Source: Chitinophaga jiangningensis (GTDB lineage Bacteria; Bacteroidota; Bacteroidia; Chitinophagales; Chitinophagaceae). Taken from it: a stretch of DNA of 64,000 nucleotides. The notes beneath the pieces are model-generated. The model worked only from the letters and a program-made list of their open reading frames with translations. It was not told the DNA's origin and made no database searches. Location: the NCBI RefSeq assembly GCF_900142605.1, contig NZ_FRBL01000002.1:62001-126000 (forward strand), given 5' to 3'. The translations under genes and the position numbers were made by a program. Of the stretch, positions 16,144 to 25,295 are shown piece by piece (position 1 is the stretch's first letter; each line of letters starts with the position of its first letter).

Positions 16144-19100
16144 ATGAGATTTATTTTTGTAGGATTTCTCTTTTTCTTAACCGCAGCAGCATCGGCGCAG
16201 CCGATTGCCCGTGTAAAGGTCAGTGGGCGGATATTTTCCAATGAACAACTGCCGCTGGCTGGTATTTCCATATCAGCTTCCCAAAGCAGTGTAAAAACTA
16301 CGTCAGGCGCAGATGGGACTTTTAGTATCACGTTATCAAATATTCCCGACACCCTTCAATTTACCCATATAGGATACCAACCGCTGCGGATACCGGTTAC
16401 CAGCGTGGCAAAGCCGCTGGAAATCATTATGAACATCGTTGCTACCGAACTTTCACAGGTTACCGTCAGTACAGGTTACCAGCGGATGAAACCTAACCAG
16501 GTCAACGGCTCATTTTCTGTGGTTGATAATAAACTGCTTAACCAGCAGACAGGAACCAATATCCTGAACCGTCTGGAAAGCGTCACACCGGGCCTGAGCT
16601 TCAATAAGGGTTACGGAAATGCCACCCGCAACCGTAATAGTACCGGCATTAATATTCGTGGCCTTAGTACAATCAATGGATCGTTAGAGCCACTGATCGT
16701 ACTGGATAACTTTGTGTTTCAGGGGGACATTTCCAATATCAACCCCAATGATATTGAAAGTATTACTGTTCTCAAAGATGCAGCGGCAGCTTCCATTTGG
16801 GGGGCGCGGGCCGGAAACGGGGTCATTGTCATTACCACTAAGAAAGGGCGCTTTAATCAGAAACCAACCGTTTCCTTTTCTTCCGGTGTGATAGTGCAGG
16901 AAAAGCCCGATCTCTCCACCCTGCGGGATATGAGCGTAGCCGATTACATGGGCCTTGAAACCTTTCTTTTCGGAAGGAATTACTTCAACTCCGCCCTGAA
17001 TCGCAGATACGTACCTGTTCCACCGTTGATTGAAGTATTACAAAAACGTAAAATGGGATTGATCTCGGCAGCAGACAGTGCGGCGCAGGTGAAGGCATTG
17101 CAGGGACAGGATAGCAAAGCCCAATACGAAGAACACTTCTATCGTCCGGCAGTAACGCAGCAATATGCTTTGAGCGTAAGCGGTGGTAATAGCAACATGA
17201 TGTGGCTATTGGCCGGTGCCATCGACCGCAACACGGACAATCTCAGTGCCACCTACGACAAGGCAAACCTGCATCTTTCCAACACCTTCAAACTTTCAGA
17301 CAAACTACAGCTAGAAGTAAACGCCTACTATACCAATAGCAAAGCCACTACCGGTAAGGAAAGTTTCGGCACCGTGGCAAGTGTAAATGGCAGGTATGCA
17401 CCGTATCTTTCCTTTGCAGATGCGGATGGCAATCCGTTATCCGTACCCAAGTATTACCGGAATAGCTATGTTGATACGGCGGGGGCAGGTCACCTGCTGG
17501 ATTGGAAGTACTACCCACTGGCTGAATATAAGCAGCGCAGGGGCACGACCCGAACAGATGAATTATTAGCCAATATCAGAATGAGTTATAAAGTACTTCC
17601 ATTCCTGCAGGCGAGTGTCCTCTATCAATATCAGCAGCAGCGTACCGACCAGCAAAACCTTTCCGGGGCCGAAAGTTTTGATGCACGTAATACGATCAAC
17701 CTCTTCAGCCAGGTCAACCGAACCACCGGGGAAGTGACCCGCGTAGTACCTGTTGGCGATATACTGAATACTACTTTTACCAATCTCAGAAGCCAGAACC
17801 TCCGCGGCCAGCTGGATTTTAACCGCAGCTGGAAAGATCACAGCATAATCGCAATAGCCGGTGGCGAAATTCAGGATATTAATACCGACAGTTATAAGAA
17901 TATCTATTACGGATATGCTGCAAAGCCGCTTACCTCTGCAAAAATGGACTACATTAATCCGTACCCTACTTATATTAATGGCGTGGAGCAGATCATACCT
18001 GATGCCGGGCCACCGTCCAGTACCACGAGCCGCTTTGTATCACTTTTCACTAACCTGAATTACACCTACAAAGACAAATACAGCGTATCGCTCAGTACAC
18101 GGCGCGATGGCAGTAACGTCTTTGGAGTAAAAACCAATGATAAGTGGAAACCATTGTGGTCGGCTGGTATTGGGTGGGATATAAGTCAGGAGGGCTTTTA
18201 CAGGCTGCAATGGCTACCGCAGCTGAAAATCCGCGCAACTTACGGCACATCAGGCAACGTTGATCTATCACGCACCGCTCTTCCGGTTGCGGTGTATTCT
18301 GTAGATCCTCTGACCAACCTGCCTATAGCCGCTATTACCACTCTGAACAACCCGCGTTTACGATGGGAAACGGTTAAGCAATTCAACGTAGGCGTGCAAT
18401 TTTCCAATAACTTCTTATCCGGCAGTGTTGATTACTATACTAAGCACGGCGCTGATCTGTATGGGCCTATGGCATATGACTATACAGCATGGGGAGCATC
18501 CAATTTTATTACTGCTAATGTTGCAGACATGCGCGGTAGTGGCATTGACGCTATCATAAATACCCAAAACTTAAAAGGAAAATTCAAATGGAATACCACT
18601 TTCATTTACAATTATGTCAACAATAAAACCACAAAATATTTTGAGGATCAGGCGCAAACAATCAACACCCTGCTGAGTGGCGGTAAGAGCATTACACCGG
18701 TGATCGGCAAACCGCTGTATTCAATCGCAGCTTTCAATTGGGCGGGCCTCGATGCAACAGGAAATCCGCAAGGGTACTTAAATGGATCAATAAGCACCGA
18801 CTATTCAGCAATGCTGACCTCTACACCCGCTAAAGACGGGCAACCGAGTATCGTTTACATCGGTTCCTCCATTCCAACTTCCACAGGAAGCGTGACGAAT
18901 ACTTTCAGCATTTCAAATTTCGAGGTATCGGTCAATGTTGCCTATAAGTTTGGCTACTGGTTTCGTAAACCAGCAATTTCCTATTCAGGCATAGTCGCAG
19001 GCGCAATGGGAGATAAAGAATATGCAGACAGGTGGCAACAACCCGGCGATGAACATCGTACCAATGTCCCTTCTTTCGTTTACCCGAATAATGCAAGCCG

Positions 19101-19350
19101 GGATATGTTCTACGCATACAGTACGGTCAACGCGCTCAGAGGTGATCATATACGGTTGCAGTACATAAACCTGACTTACACGCCCGTTAAACCGTTTGGC
19201 ATTACCTCTTTGAAATTACTACAGTTCTATTTCAATGTAGCGAATCTCGGCATTATTTGGCGGGCAAATGACTATCGTTTAGACCCGGATTATCCAAAGG
19301 GCATACCTGCACCGAAAACATTTTCCGTAGGCATTAGAGCCTCCTTTTAA
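16144..19350 (+). CDS. SusC/RagA-family TonB-dependent outer-membrane transporter
   Basis: A 1068-residue outer-membrane protein. The ATG at 16144 is chosen because it gives a signal peptide ending ASAQ; the frame opens 45 bp earlier. Residues about 22-105 form a carboxypeptidase-regulatory-like domain (VSGRIFSNEQLPLAGISISA). A TonB plug with GVIVITTKKGRF near residues 225-240 and a long beta barrel ending in Phe follow. Together with SusD it imports a bound ligand using TonB energy. The ligand is unknown; no glycan-degrading enzyme lies nearby, which argues against a normal polysaccharide locus. Confidence 0.92.
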   Translation: MRFIFVGFLFFLTAAASAQPIARVKVSGRIFSNEQLPLAGISISASQSSVKTTSGADGTFSITLSNIPDTLQFTHIGYQPLRIPVTSVAKPLEIIMNIVATELSQVTVSTGYQRMKPNQVNGSFSVVDNKLLNQQTGTNILNRLESVTPGLSFNKGYGNATRNRNSTGINIRGLSTINGSLEPLIVLDNFVFQGDISNINPNDIESITVLKDAAAASIWGARAGNGVIVITTKKGRFNQKPTVSFSSGVIVQEKPDLSTLRDMSVADYMGLETFLFGRNYFNSALNRRYVPVPPLIEVLQKRKMGLISAADSAAQVKALQGQDSKAQYEEHFYRPAVTQQYALSVSGGNSNMMWLLAGAIDRNTDNLSATYDKANLHLSNTFKLSDKLQLEVNAYYTNSKATTGKESFGTVASVNGRYAPYLSFADADGNPLSVPKYYRNSYVDTAGAGHLLDWKYYPLAEYKQRRGTTRTDELLANIRMSYKVLPFLQASVLYQYQQQRTDQQNLSGAESFDARNTINLFSQVNRTTGEVTRVVPVGDILNTTFTNLRSQNLRGQLDFNRSWKDHSIIAIAGGEIQDINTDSYKNIYYGYAAKPLTSAKMDYINPYPTYINGVEQIIPDAGPPSSTTSRFVSLFTNLNYTYKDKYSVSLSTRRDGSNVFGVKTNDKWKPLWSAGIGWDISQEGFYRLQWLPQLKIRATYGTSGNVDLSRTALPVAVYSVDPLTNLPIAAITTLNNPRLRWETVKQFNVGVQFSNNFLSGSVDYYTKHGADLYGPMAYDYTAWGASNFITANVADMRGSGIDAIINTQNLKGKFKWNTTFIYNYVNNKTTKYFEDQAQTINTLLSGGKSITPVIGKPLYSIAAFNWAGLDATGNPQGYLNGSISTDYSAMLTSTPAKDGQPSIVYIGSSIPTSTGSVTNTFSISNFEVSVNVAYKFGYWFRKPAISYSGIVAGAMGDKEYADRWQQPGDEHRTNVPSFVYPNNASRDMFYAYSTVNALRGDHIRLQYINLTYTPVKPFGITSLKLLQFYFNVANLGIIWRANDYRLDPDYPKGIPAPKTFSVGIRASF

Positions 19351-19366
19351 TCAAAAAAAACAAATC

Positions 19367-20719
19367 ATGAAACACACCATAACTATCATTCTTATTGCAC
19401 TCTTAGGCGGTTTACCCGCTTGCAAAAAATATCTGGACGTACAGCCAGATAAAAGTATTACCACACCAAAAACATTATCGGATTTACAGGCATTGCTGGA
19501 TAACACCGACAAAATGAACCTGCAAAGAACACCCAATTTATCCGAGGCATCAGCAGATGACTATTTTCTGCCTGCTGACCAGTACGATAACATCGAGGTC
19601 GAACAACAACGCATCTACACATGGAAGTTGAAGGATTATCTCTTTCAAAATGATTGGTCGATTGCATATGAACCTATTTTCATCACCAATCTGTGTTTAG
19701 AACAGTTGAAGGAACTTCCTTCCTCCGGCAACCAATCAGCATGGAACCAAGTGAAAGGTGCGGCTTTGTTTTTCCGTAGTTACTACTATCAACAGTTGTT
19801 ATGGACATATGCCCCTGCTTATGATGCTGCTACAGCCGGGTCAGATTATGGAATAGTGCTGCGCAACACTTCCGATTTTAACGAGCCTAGCAAGCGGGCC
19901 AGCATTCAGCAGTCCTACAGCCAGGTCTTACAAGATGCAAAAGAAGCAGCTGCGCTACTGCCGAATCTGCCATCATTACCCACAAAGCCATCGCGGGCAG
20001 CTGCATACGGTTTGTTGGCGCGTACCTACCTTTCCATGCGCAACTACGATAGCGCGTATCATTACGCGGATGCTGCATTACAATTAAAAGGCAACCTGAT
20101 GAACTTTAACGGCGATGATGATATTAACGGCAGTATTACCGAGCAAACCCCGTTCCGCAGGTTCAATAAAGAAATCACTTTCTATTCCGAAATGAACACT
20201 AATAATCCGCTGCTTAATTCAACACGCATAGCGATTGATTCCAGTATCATGCAATCATATAACCCGGATGATCTCAGGGTTACCGCATTCTATTACAAGG
20301 TAGATAGCCTGTACCGGTTTAAGGGCAGCTATACAGGTAGTGAGTGGCAGTATTTTACCGGTATTGCGACCGATGAACTCTACCTGATGCGTGCTGAATG
20401 TGCTGCACGCACCGGGAAAATGCAACAGGCTACGTCTGATTACCAGCAATTACTTTCTACCAGATGGCAACAGTCAGGCTACCCTCCGGCACTTGATCCC
20501 GCAAAAGCTGTCAACACTATATTACTGGAACGTAGGAAAGAATTGTACATGCGCGGGCTTCGGTGGATGGATATAAAGAGGCTGAATAAAGAAGGCTATA
20601 ACATATCCCTGCAAAGAAGCGTAGCAGGGACAAAATTCAAATTGAATGCAAACGATCCATATTTCGCACTGCCACTACCTAAAGACATAGTGAGCAGTTC
20701 TGTACCTCAAAACCCGTAA
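19367..20719 (+). CDS. SusD/RagB-family surface lipoprotein
   Basis: A 450-residue lipoprotein (signal peptide with lipobox LLGGLPAC; lipidated Cys19). The YLDVQPDKSITTPKTLSDLQ start and a C-terminal ERRKELYMRGLRWMDIKRLN segment near residues 385-405 are hallmarks of RagB/SusD. It caps the SusC channel and binds the ligand at the cell surface. It starts 16 bp after susC and ends at a strong terminator, so thioredoxin, SusC and SusD form one transcript. Confidence 0.9.
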   Translation: MKHTITIILIALLGGLPACKKYLDVQPDKSITTPKTLSDLQALLDNTDKMNLQRTPNLSEASADDYFLPADQYDNIEVEQQRIYTWKLKDYLFQNDWSIAYEPIFITNLCLEQLKELPSSGNQSAWNQVKGAALFFRSYYYQQLLWTYAPAYDAATAGSDYGIVLRNTSDFNEPSKRASIQQSYSQVLQDAKEAAALLPNLPSLPTKPSRAAAYGLLARTYLSMRNYDSAYHYADAALQLKGNLMNFNGDDDINGSITEQTPFRRFNKEITFYSEMNTNNPLLNSTRIAIDSSIMQSYNPDDLRVTAFYYKVDSLYRFKGSYTGSEWQYFTGIATDELYLMRAECAARTGKMQQATSDYQQLLSTRWQQSGYPPALDPAKAVNTILLERRKELYMRGLRWMDIKRLNKEGYNISLQRSVAGTKFKLNANDPYFALPLPKDIVSSSVPQNP

Positions 20720-20739
20720 CGCCACATCGATGAAAAACC

Positions 20740-20767
20740 AAGCGGGCTGCCAGTTGGCAGCCCGCTT
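20740..20767. terminator. Bidirectional intrinsic terminator after susD
   Basis: A 13-bp perfect stem AAGCGGGCTGCCA / TGGCAGCCCGCTT. TTTTTATTTT follows on the plus strand, and a TGGTTTTTC tract follows on the minus strand. It ends both the rightward thioredoxin-SusCD operon and the leftward lipoprotein gene that stops at 20770. Confidence 0.9.
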
Positions 20768-20769
20768 TT

Positions 20770-21306
20770 TTATTTTATGGCAGCTATTTCCCACCCTTTA
20801 TCAGATAGCACAAGAAGTGCTTTTTCTTTTTCTACACCTTCCAGTTTGTAGTGGGTGAGTTCTGCAAACGGTGTATTATTCTTATGCTCTATCGTATACT
20901 CTACTATCGCCTCCTGACCCTTTCCTTTTCCTTTGCCTTTTCCATCCATTTGAATGCTGGTGATTTCTTTGAAATGCAATTCACCAATTTTTACCTTCTG
21001 AATACTGTACTCTTTATCCTTCTCAGTATTCGCTATCAGGTACGGTTGTGCCTTTTCCGTAAATGTAATAAATGGTTGCCCCGCCTCCGCCAATGATTGC
21101 GTTTTCTGCACCTTGATATAGCCCTCCGTTTCTAGTTTTGATCCAAGAGCGCGGGCAGCGTGACTGGGATCAGCCCGGAATATATCCCAATCAAGGGTTT
21201 TCGGATATTTCTTTGCAATAATTTCTGCGGCCTTTTCTCTGGACAATTCCTCAGATCCGCAGGACATAAGTACCATTGCTGTCAGTACATATAAAAATGT
21301 TCGCAT
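20770..21306 (-). CDS. Exported lipoprotein of unknown function
   Basis: A 178-residue lipoprotein (MRTFLYVLTAMVLMSC, lipidated Cys16) with a mostly beta-rich mature domain. Residues near 122-129 are a GKGKGKGKG repeat encoded by repeated GGAAAG/GGCAAA units; the frame continues normally beyond it. No known domain was recognised. It converges with susD and lies beside the DUF6520-like gene, so it is probably part of the same cargo module. Confidence 0.7.
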   Translation of the reverse strand: MRTFLYVLTAMVLMSCGSEELSREKAAEIIAKKYPKTLDWDIFRADPSHAARALGSKLETEGYIKVQKTQSLAEAGQPFITFTEKAQPYLIANTEKDKEYSIQKVKIGELHFKEITSIQMDGKGKGKGKGQEAIVEYTIEHKNNTPFAELTHYKLEGVEKEKALLVLSDKGWEIAAIK

Positions 21307-21393
21307 AGTAGTATTTTGTTTATCTGCAATTTACTAAAATAATCCGTTGAAATACCGCACCATAGCTATTTTAGTCACCGACCACAAATAGCG

Positions 21394-21425
21394 AAAGACC
21401 GCCTCCCGCGAAGGAGGCAGTCTTT
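21394..21425 (-). terminator. Intrinsic terminator of the DUF6520-like gene
   Basis: Stem AAAGAC-GCCTCC / GGAGGC-GTCTTT with one C/A mismatch and a 6-nt loop. It lies 23 bp past the stop of the leftward DUF6520-like gene. The T-run after it on the minus strand is short (TTTCGC), so termination may be partial. Confidence 0.6.
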
Positions 21426-21447
21426 TATGTATGCTACTAAAAATTAC

Positions 21448-21816
21448 TCAGTCCGGCTGATTGGAATACAGGTTGCCGCTACCGGAAATACCGCTTACAT
21501 GGGCAGTAGTTCCGCTTTGTACTGCGGTAATAGTTAATCCTGACAACTCAGAAGGACTAGACGGATTATCAACATAAGCCGCACCTACCAAAACCCGGCA
21601 GGCTTTCTGATTAACACTTGCGCAGCCTGCTAGGTTCTTTCCTTTGTATTCCCAATAGGTATTAGAAATATCCTGAACGTTCGCCTGTGTGTAAGGCTGC
21701 GTGCTGCGGAACTCGAAAACATACATATCAGCACGTTTTGCACTTTTCGCTTCCTTAAAAGCAAAGCCAGTAAAGGCTACCACTACGGCACATATGCCGA
21801 TTAAATACTTTTTCAT
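21448..21816 (-). CDS. DUF6520-like small exported protein
   Basis: A 122-residue protein with an N-terminal signal or membrane segment (MKKYLIGICAVVVAFTGFAF). The compact exported domain has Cys65 and Cys73 in NLAGCASVNQKACRVLVG, well placed to form a disulfide. The TYWEYKGKNLAGC and KACRVLV segments match small Bacteroidota proteins annotated DUF6520. It is encoded between the lipoprotein and a MauE/DoxX-like protein; a redox partner and a Cys pair in one locus suggest oxidative maturation. The function is unknown. Confidence 0.7.
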   Translation of the reverse strand: MKKYLIGICAVVVAFTGFAFKEAKSAKRADMYVFEFRSTQPYTQANVQDISNTYWEYKGKNLAGCASVNQKACRVLVGAAYVDNPSSPSELSGLTITAVQSGTTAHVSGISGSGNLYSNQPD

Positions 21817-21866
21817 AAAATGAGAATTTGAATGTTATTGACAAATGTTTAAAATAGACCGGACAG

Positions 21867-22355
21867 TTAACCCTGATTGGCAGGTGGTGCGCGTGTTCCA
21901 TCGTTGCTTCGTTTACCACACGCAATTAAGCCCAGTATGGATATTACAATCAGTACCACATTCAATGCAAGGTGCATCCTCCAGGACAGAGATTCCAGCA
22001 ACCCCGCGCACATGCACGGTAATTTCGGAGCAAACACCATCATATAACTGAGGTACAGCGTGAATGCTGATAGTAGCACCACAGACGCTTTAAATCCATA
22101 CTTGCGCGTCTGTGGCATAAATAGCAACAATGCAATAAAGAGTTCTGACGTAGGAAGTGACCAAGCCAATAAGGTGGCGTACCCTGATAAGACAGGCGAT
22201 TTTTGAAGGGCATCCTTAAACTGCGATTGATGGTATAATTTATCTATACCAGTATATAGGAACAAGCATATCAACAAACCCGCTGTGCTATCGGCCAGCA
22301 ACTTCCAACGTCTATTGAAGGTGACTTCTGTGTCGTATGTTTTATTGAGGTTCAT
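21867..22355 (-). CDS. MauE/DoxX-like redox-associated membrane protein
   Basis: A 162-residue membrane protein from ATG 22355 (an upstream TTG at 22376 would add seven residues). Four hydrophobic segments lie at about residues 22-44, 60-80, 88-108 and 128-148. The CMC motif (Cys114 and Cys116 in KLPCMCAG) before the last segment is the redox-active pair of MauE-type proteins, which move reducing equivalents across the membrane for disulfide handling. It lies 50 bp upstream of the DUF6520-like gene in the same direction. Confidence 0.8.
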   Translation of the reverse strand: MNLNKTYDTEVTFNRRWKLLADSTAGLLICLFLYTGIDKLYHQSQFKDALQKSPVLSGYATLLAWSLPTSELFIALLLFMPQTRKYGFKASVVLLSAFTLYLSYMMVFAPKLPCMCAGLLESLSWRMHLALNVVLIVISILGLIACGKRSNDGTRAPPANQG

Positions 22356-22592
22356 GTTACAGTATGGGCAAAGCAATTCCAGATAAGGACTAACCTTATT
22401 GTCTATACGCTTCCATCTTTTGTTGGTAATTAAATGTTCCTCTGCAATTGTCTTAAAGCTGCTGGCTACAGGATTACTATTTACTCCGTTGATTCTATAC
22501 TAAAGTTAGTAACCTGTTCATTTGCTAACAATACGCTACAGTTGAAATTTCCTTTTTGATGCAAAAAATTTCCTTTTTGACATACCAGAAAC

Positions 22593-23597
22593 TCAGAGCA
22601 TTTCACTTAACAATAATTCGATCAGGAGTTGAAAAGCCATTCCTAAATTCTTATCACGCCATAATGATAGCTTGGTTTTATCCGTTGAATAAAAAGCCCG
22701 GCGTAGATTATTATACGTACCAAATCCGCATCGCCGCGCCACTTCGCTAAGGGGCAATTGCGGGTCTGTAAGCATTATCTCTTTGGCTGCGTTGATCCTT
22801 TGGAATGTGAGGTATTTATAAGCAGGTAAGCCGAACACCTGACGGAATTTGTATTTAAAATCCGTAGTGTTCATCCTTGATTCCTTAGCCCATTGCTGTA
22901 AGGTCATTGCTTCAGGAAACCTATGCTGGATCATTTCTCTTATCAGAAAAATATTTTCTACCTGCTCATAGGTAATCTTCTTATCATGCCCCTTATTTTT
23001 GATCAGCGTGGTGACTACCTGCTGCACTATCTCCACTGCAATTTTATCTTGTGTTGGATCTTGCAATAGATTTTCCATATTATCCAATACAGTATAACTG
23101 CTCCATGCTGGCTTATCGGAAATCCAAGCAGGCTTATCTGATCCTATCATAGCGGCAAAGGCTTCAAATGTGCGTCCACGTTGTTTTAGCTGATAAAATA
23201 AGGATGGCGATACCTGCATATCCACTACTTCATATATTTCATTTCCTTTCAGCATCAGCTCTACATCTGTGAGTGGAGAATAGGCAAAGTGCATCTGGCC
23301 CTGCATAATGGCGATAGGTCGGCCCAGGAACAGATGTGATATGTGTTTCTTTAGCATCATTCTGAACCCTAGCCATTTTACCTCTCTTTTTACCCGCAGT
23401 GAAACATCCTCATACGGTCGGTATGTACTTCTCCATATTGTAAAATTTTCCTGCTGAACTTCCTGATAATAAAAATCGCCAAAATTGTTGGTGGACTGAT
23501 AAGCGAGGCTTCCGGGAATGTAGGACTGTGGCAGTTCTTTGGGATCATTTGGAACAAAGCTAACTATCCCCTTGTGCCTTTCGGATAAGGTAAACAT
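22593..23597 (-). CDS. AraC-family transcriptional regulator
   Basis: A 334-residue regulator. The C-terminal AraC HTH region (about 225-320) has MTLQQWAKESRMNTTDFKYK, then YLTFQRINAAKEIML, then LSEVARRCGFGTYNNLRRAF. The N-terminal domain has no recognised sensor. A tandem SDKPAW ISDKPAW repeat lies in the linker, around residues 152-165. It is last in the cargo module, transcribed towards the MauE gene with 237 bp between, and is the obvious candidate regulator of the cargo. Confidence 0.85.
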   Translation of the reverse strand: MFTLSERHKGIVSFVPNDPKELPQSYIPGSLAYQSTNNFGDFYYQEVQQENFTIWRSTYRPYEDVSLRVKREVKWLGFRMMLKKHISHLFLGRPIAIMQGQMHFAYSPLTDVELMLKGNEIYEVVDMQVSPSLFYQLKQRGRTFEAFAAMIGSDKPAWISDKPAWSSYTVLDNMENLLQDPTQDKIAVEIVQQVVTTLIKNKGHDKKITYEQVENIFLIREMIQHRFPEAMTLQQWAKESRMNTTDFKYKFRQVFGLPAYKYLTFQRINAAKEIMLTDPQLPLSEVARRCGFGTYNNLRRAFYSTDKTKLSLWRDKNLGMAFQLLIELLLSEML

Positions 23598-23843
23598 ATA
23601 GGGTGGGTTTAAATGTGATTAATGGGTTTGCTGCTTATAGCGTTGCTGGCATTTTTTCCGTGTTTTAAATGGTTACTGAATAACAGGGAATTGTCCGGTC
23701 ATTTTGTCCCTATATAAATTTACTAAACTCCGCCGATTATTGGTTACACAGCTTTGCTGGCATCATTTACATATTTATCTAGTGAGGTATTGAATCCTAA
23801 TTATTTCGACGAAATCGGGGTAAACATTTATGTTGACACGAGG

Positions 23844-24029
23844 CTACCGTATATAGTTAGGGTATTTGGGTAGTCGGCGTAGAAACATCAATAAGACTGC
23901 CGTTGCGTCGCACTCTTGTACGCATATATCGCTATTCTCCACCACTATCTGCACAGTATATGATGTAAGGTTTCCTTTCCACTTCACAATAACGTCCACG
24001 TACACACGATCACCACTCCATTCCTTCAA
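23844..24029 (-). CDS. Possible small protein, weak support
   Basis: A 61-codon frame preceded by GAAGGA 1 bp before the ATG. The product (GDRVYVDVIVKWKGNLTSY and following) has beta-strand-like alternation and a plausible composition, but there is no recognised family or signal peptide. It could be a real small gene, the remnant of a larger one, or chance. Confidence 0.3.
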   Translation of the reverse strand: MKEWSGDRVYVDVIVKWKGNLTSYTVQIVVENSDICVQECDATAVLLMFLRRLPKYPNYIR

Positions 24030-24076
24030 TATTCAATAAAGCTGTATTGTTTTTCTCCGAGCCTACGAACAGCCCT

Positions 24077-24117
24077 GGAAAAAATTTTTACCTCCCATTT
24101 CAGGTAAAATTTTTTTC
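24077..24117. other. Long AT-rich inverted repeat ahead of the small-gene array
   Basis: Left arm GGAAAAAATTTTTACCT and right arm AGGTAAAATTTTTTTC pair almost perfectly over about 16 bp around an 8-nt loop (cccatttc). It lies 110 bp upstream of the first small gene. It could be a terminator for upstream transcription or a regulator-binding dyad. Confidence 0.45.
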
Positions 24118-24225
24118 TGGCGGGCAGTTCATCCGGCCTCCGAAAAACAATGAACAGCGTTGCTGGCGAAAAAGAAGAAAGCGGCACACAGATAAGCCGC
24201 AGTTATAAACTCAAAACTTTTCGTT

Positions 24226-24477
24226 ATGCAAACAATTCCTAACAACTTATCAGAGATCGCAAAGATCATCCGCGCAGACTGGCAGAAAGTACACTACACC
24301 GCCGCCCCTTATTTATCTGCAATGGAAACATTAGACAGCATCAACGATTCTTTCTATGAGGACAGCGCCCGTAGTATCGTTGTTTACTTCCTCAGCAATG
24401 CGCACTCATGGCATGGTGATACAGCAAAAGAAGTCAAGCAGAAATTAAATGAACTGCTGAAAGAACCCAAACAATAA
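24226..24477 (+). CDS. Small hypothetical protein, first gene of the array
   Basis: An 83-residue helical, soluble protein of moderate charge (NNLSEIAKIIRADWQKVHYT). I do not recognise the family; short proteins of this kind open accessory gene arrays on several Bacteroidota ICEs. It is followed at once by a strong terminator (24485-24512), so it may be transcribed as a unit of its own. Confidence 0.6.
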   Translation: MQTIPNNLSEIAKIIRADWQKVHYTAAPYLSAMETLDSINDSFYEDSARSIVVYFLSNAHSWHGDTAKEVKQKLNELLKEPKQ

Positions 24478-24484
24478 GCCTACC

Positions 24485-24512
24485 GCCGGGGGCTTTTCCC
24501 CCGGCATTTTTT
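24485..24512 (+). terminator. Intrinsic terminator after the first array gene
   Basis: Stem GCCGGGGG / CCCCCGGC with a 5-nt loop, followed by ATTTTTTCT. This is a textbook rho-independent terminator 8 bp after the stop codon. Confidence 0.88.
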
Positions 24513-24534
24513 CTCACTAATAAACTTTATCAAA

Positions 24535-24738
24535 ATGAATAATCAAACACTTTCCCGCCTGATGCGCATGTCATGGCAAATACAGCGCCGCCGTCATACA
24601 ACAAGATCAAACGCCCTGTTTTCCGCGTGGGTGATCCTGAAAAATGATGATATAACGGTAAACTACTTACGTGCGAAACATAGCGCCCGCACGAGCAAAC
24701 CCATAGCCTCTACCAACTTTTCCCTCTTTCACTTCTAA
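24535..24738 (+). CDS. Small basic hypothetical protein
   Basis: A 67-residue, strongly basic protein (SWQIQRRRHTTRSNALFSAW, then LRAKHSARTSKPIA) that could bind nucleic acid. It ends 11 bp before the J-domain gene in the same direction. Codon use and position support a real gene, but no family was recognised. Confidence 0.5.
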   Translation: MNNQTLSRLMRMSWQIQRRRHTTRSNALFSAWVILKNDDITVNYLRAKHSARTSKPIASTNFSLFHF

Positions 24739-24749
24739 AAATTACGGTC

Positions 24750-25226
24750 ATGAAATATTTCAATAATTGCAAAAATGTAGAAGAAGTAAAAACACTTTAC
24801 CGCGAACTGGCAAAAGTACATCACCCCGACAGGGGCGGCGATACCGCAACAATGCAGGAGATCAACGGTGAATATGCCTTTGCTCTCGCCTTCATCGGTA
24901 AAGCCTCCGGCATGACGGATGAACAGATAGACTATGAAATTAAACTATCTGAAGAATACACGGCAGTCATTGAAAAAATACAGCACTTACCCGGTATCAA
25001 CATTGAAGTAGTACGCAACTGGATTTGGGTAACTGGCAACACTAAGCCGGTAAAAGAAATCCTCAAGGCTGCCGGGTTCTTTTTCGCTTCAAAAAAGGTT
25101 GCATGGTACTACCGGAATGAAGCCTTTAAAGTCCGTGGTAACGGCGCATCGCTGGAAAAAATACGCGCTAAATACGGCTCTCAAACCGTAGCGGGAAAAT
25201 ACAAAAAAGAATTGCAGGAATCATAA
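24750..25226 (+). CDS. J-domain (DnaJ-like) protein
   Basis: A 158-residue protein. Residues about 8-55 are a shortened J domain with the HPD signature at 25-27 (YRELAKVHHPDRGG), which stimulates DnaK-type ATPases. The remaining 100 residues hold a separate alpha/beta region (INIEVVRNWIWVTGNTKPV, then KVAWYYRNEAFK). Such proteins are frequent in Bacteroidota ICE accessory arrays and have no established role there. A second J-domain gene lies 1.2 kb further on. Confidence 0.8.
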   Translation: MKYFNNCKNVEEVKTLYRELAKVHHPDRGGDTATMQEINGEYAFALAFIGKASGMTDEQIDYEIKLSEEYTAVIEKIQHLPGINIEVVRNWIWVTGNTKPVKEILKAAGFFFASKKVAWYYRNEAFKVRGNGASLEKIRAKYGSQTVAGKYKKELQES

Positions 25227-25231
25227 CAACT

Positions 25232-25259
25232 AACGGGGCGGTATATACGCCGCCCCGTT
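25232..25259 (+). terminator. GC-rich hairpin after the J-domain gene
   Basis: AACGGGGCG pairs with CGCCCCGTT around a 10-nt loop 5 bp after the stop. TTTACCCCCTCATTTTTT follows, so the T-run is displaced. It may protect the message or terminate weakly. Confidence 0.6.
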
Positions 25260-25295
25260 TACCCCCTCATTTTTTCACCTCAAAATTTTACAGTC

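Larger units (their letters stand above)
23598..24225. other. 628-bp stretch without a convincing gene
   Basis: Between the start of the AraC gene and the small-gene array. It contains one possible short reading frame on the minus strand (23844-24029) and a long AT-rich inverted repeat at 24077-24117. A CATTTATGTTGACACGAGG stretch near 23827 is reminiscent of a -35 region but lacks a matching second box. No RNA gene or repeat family was recognised. Confidence 0.5.

Noticed and set aside
20900..20960. Possible frameshift in the lipoprotein at the repeated GGAAAG/GGCAAA tract
   Set aside because: The frame stays open through the GKGKGKG stretch and continues with normal protein sequence to the stop.
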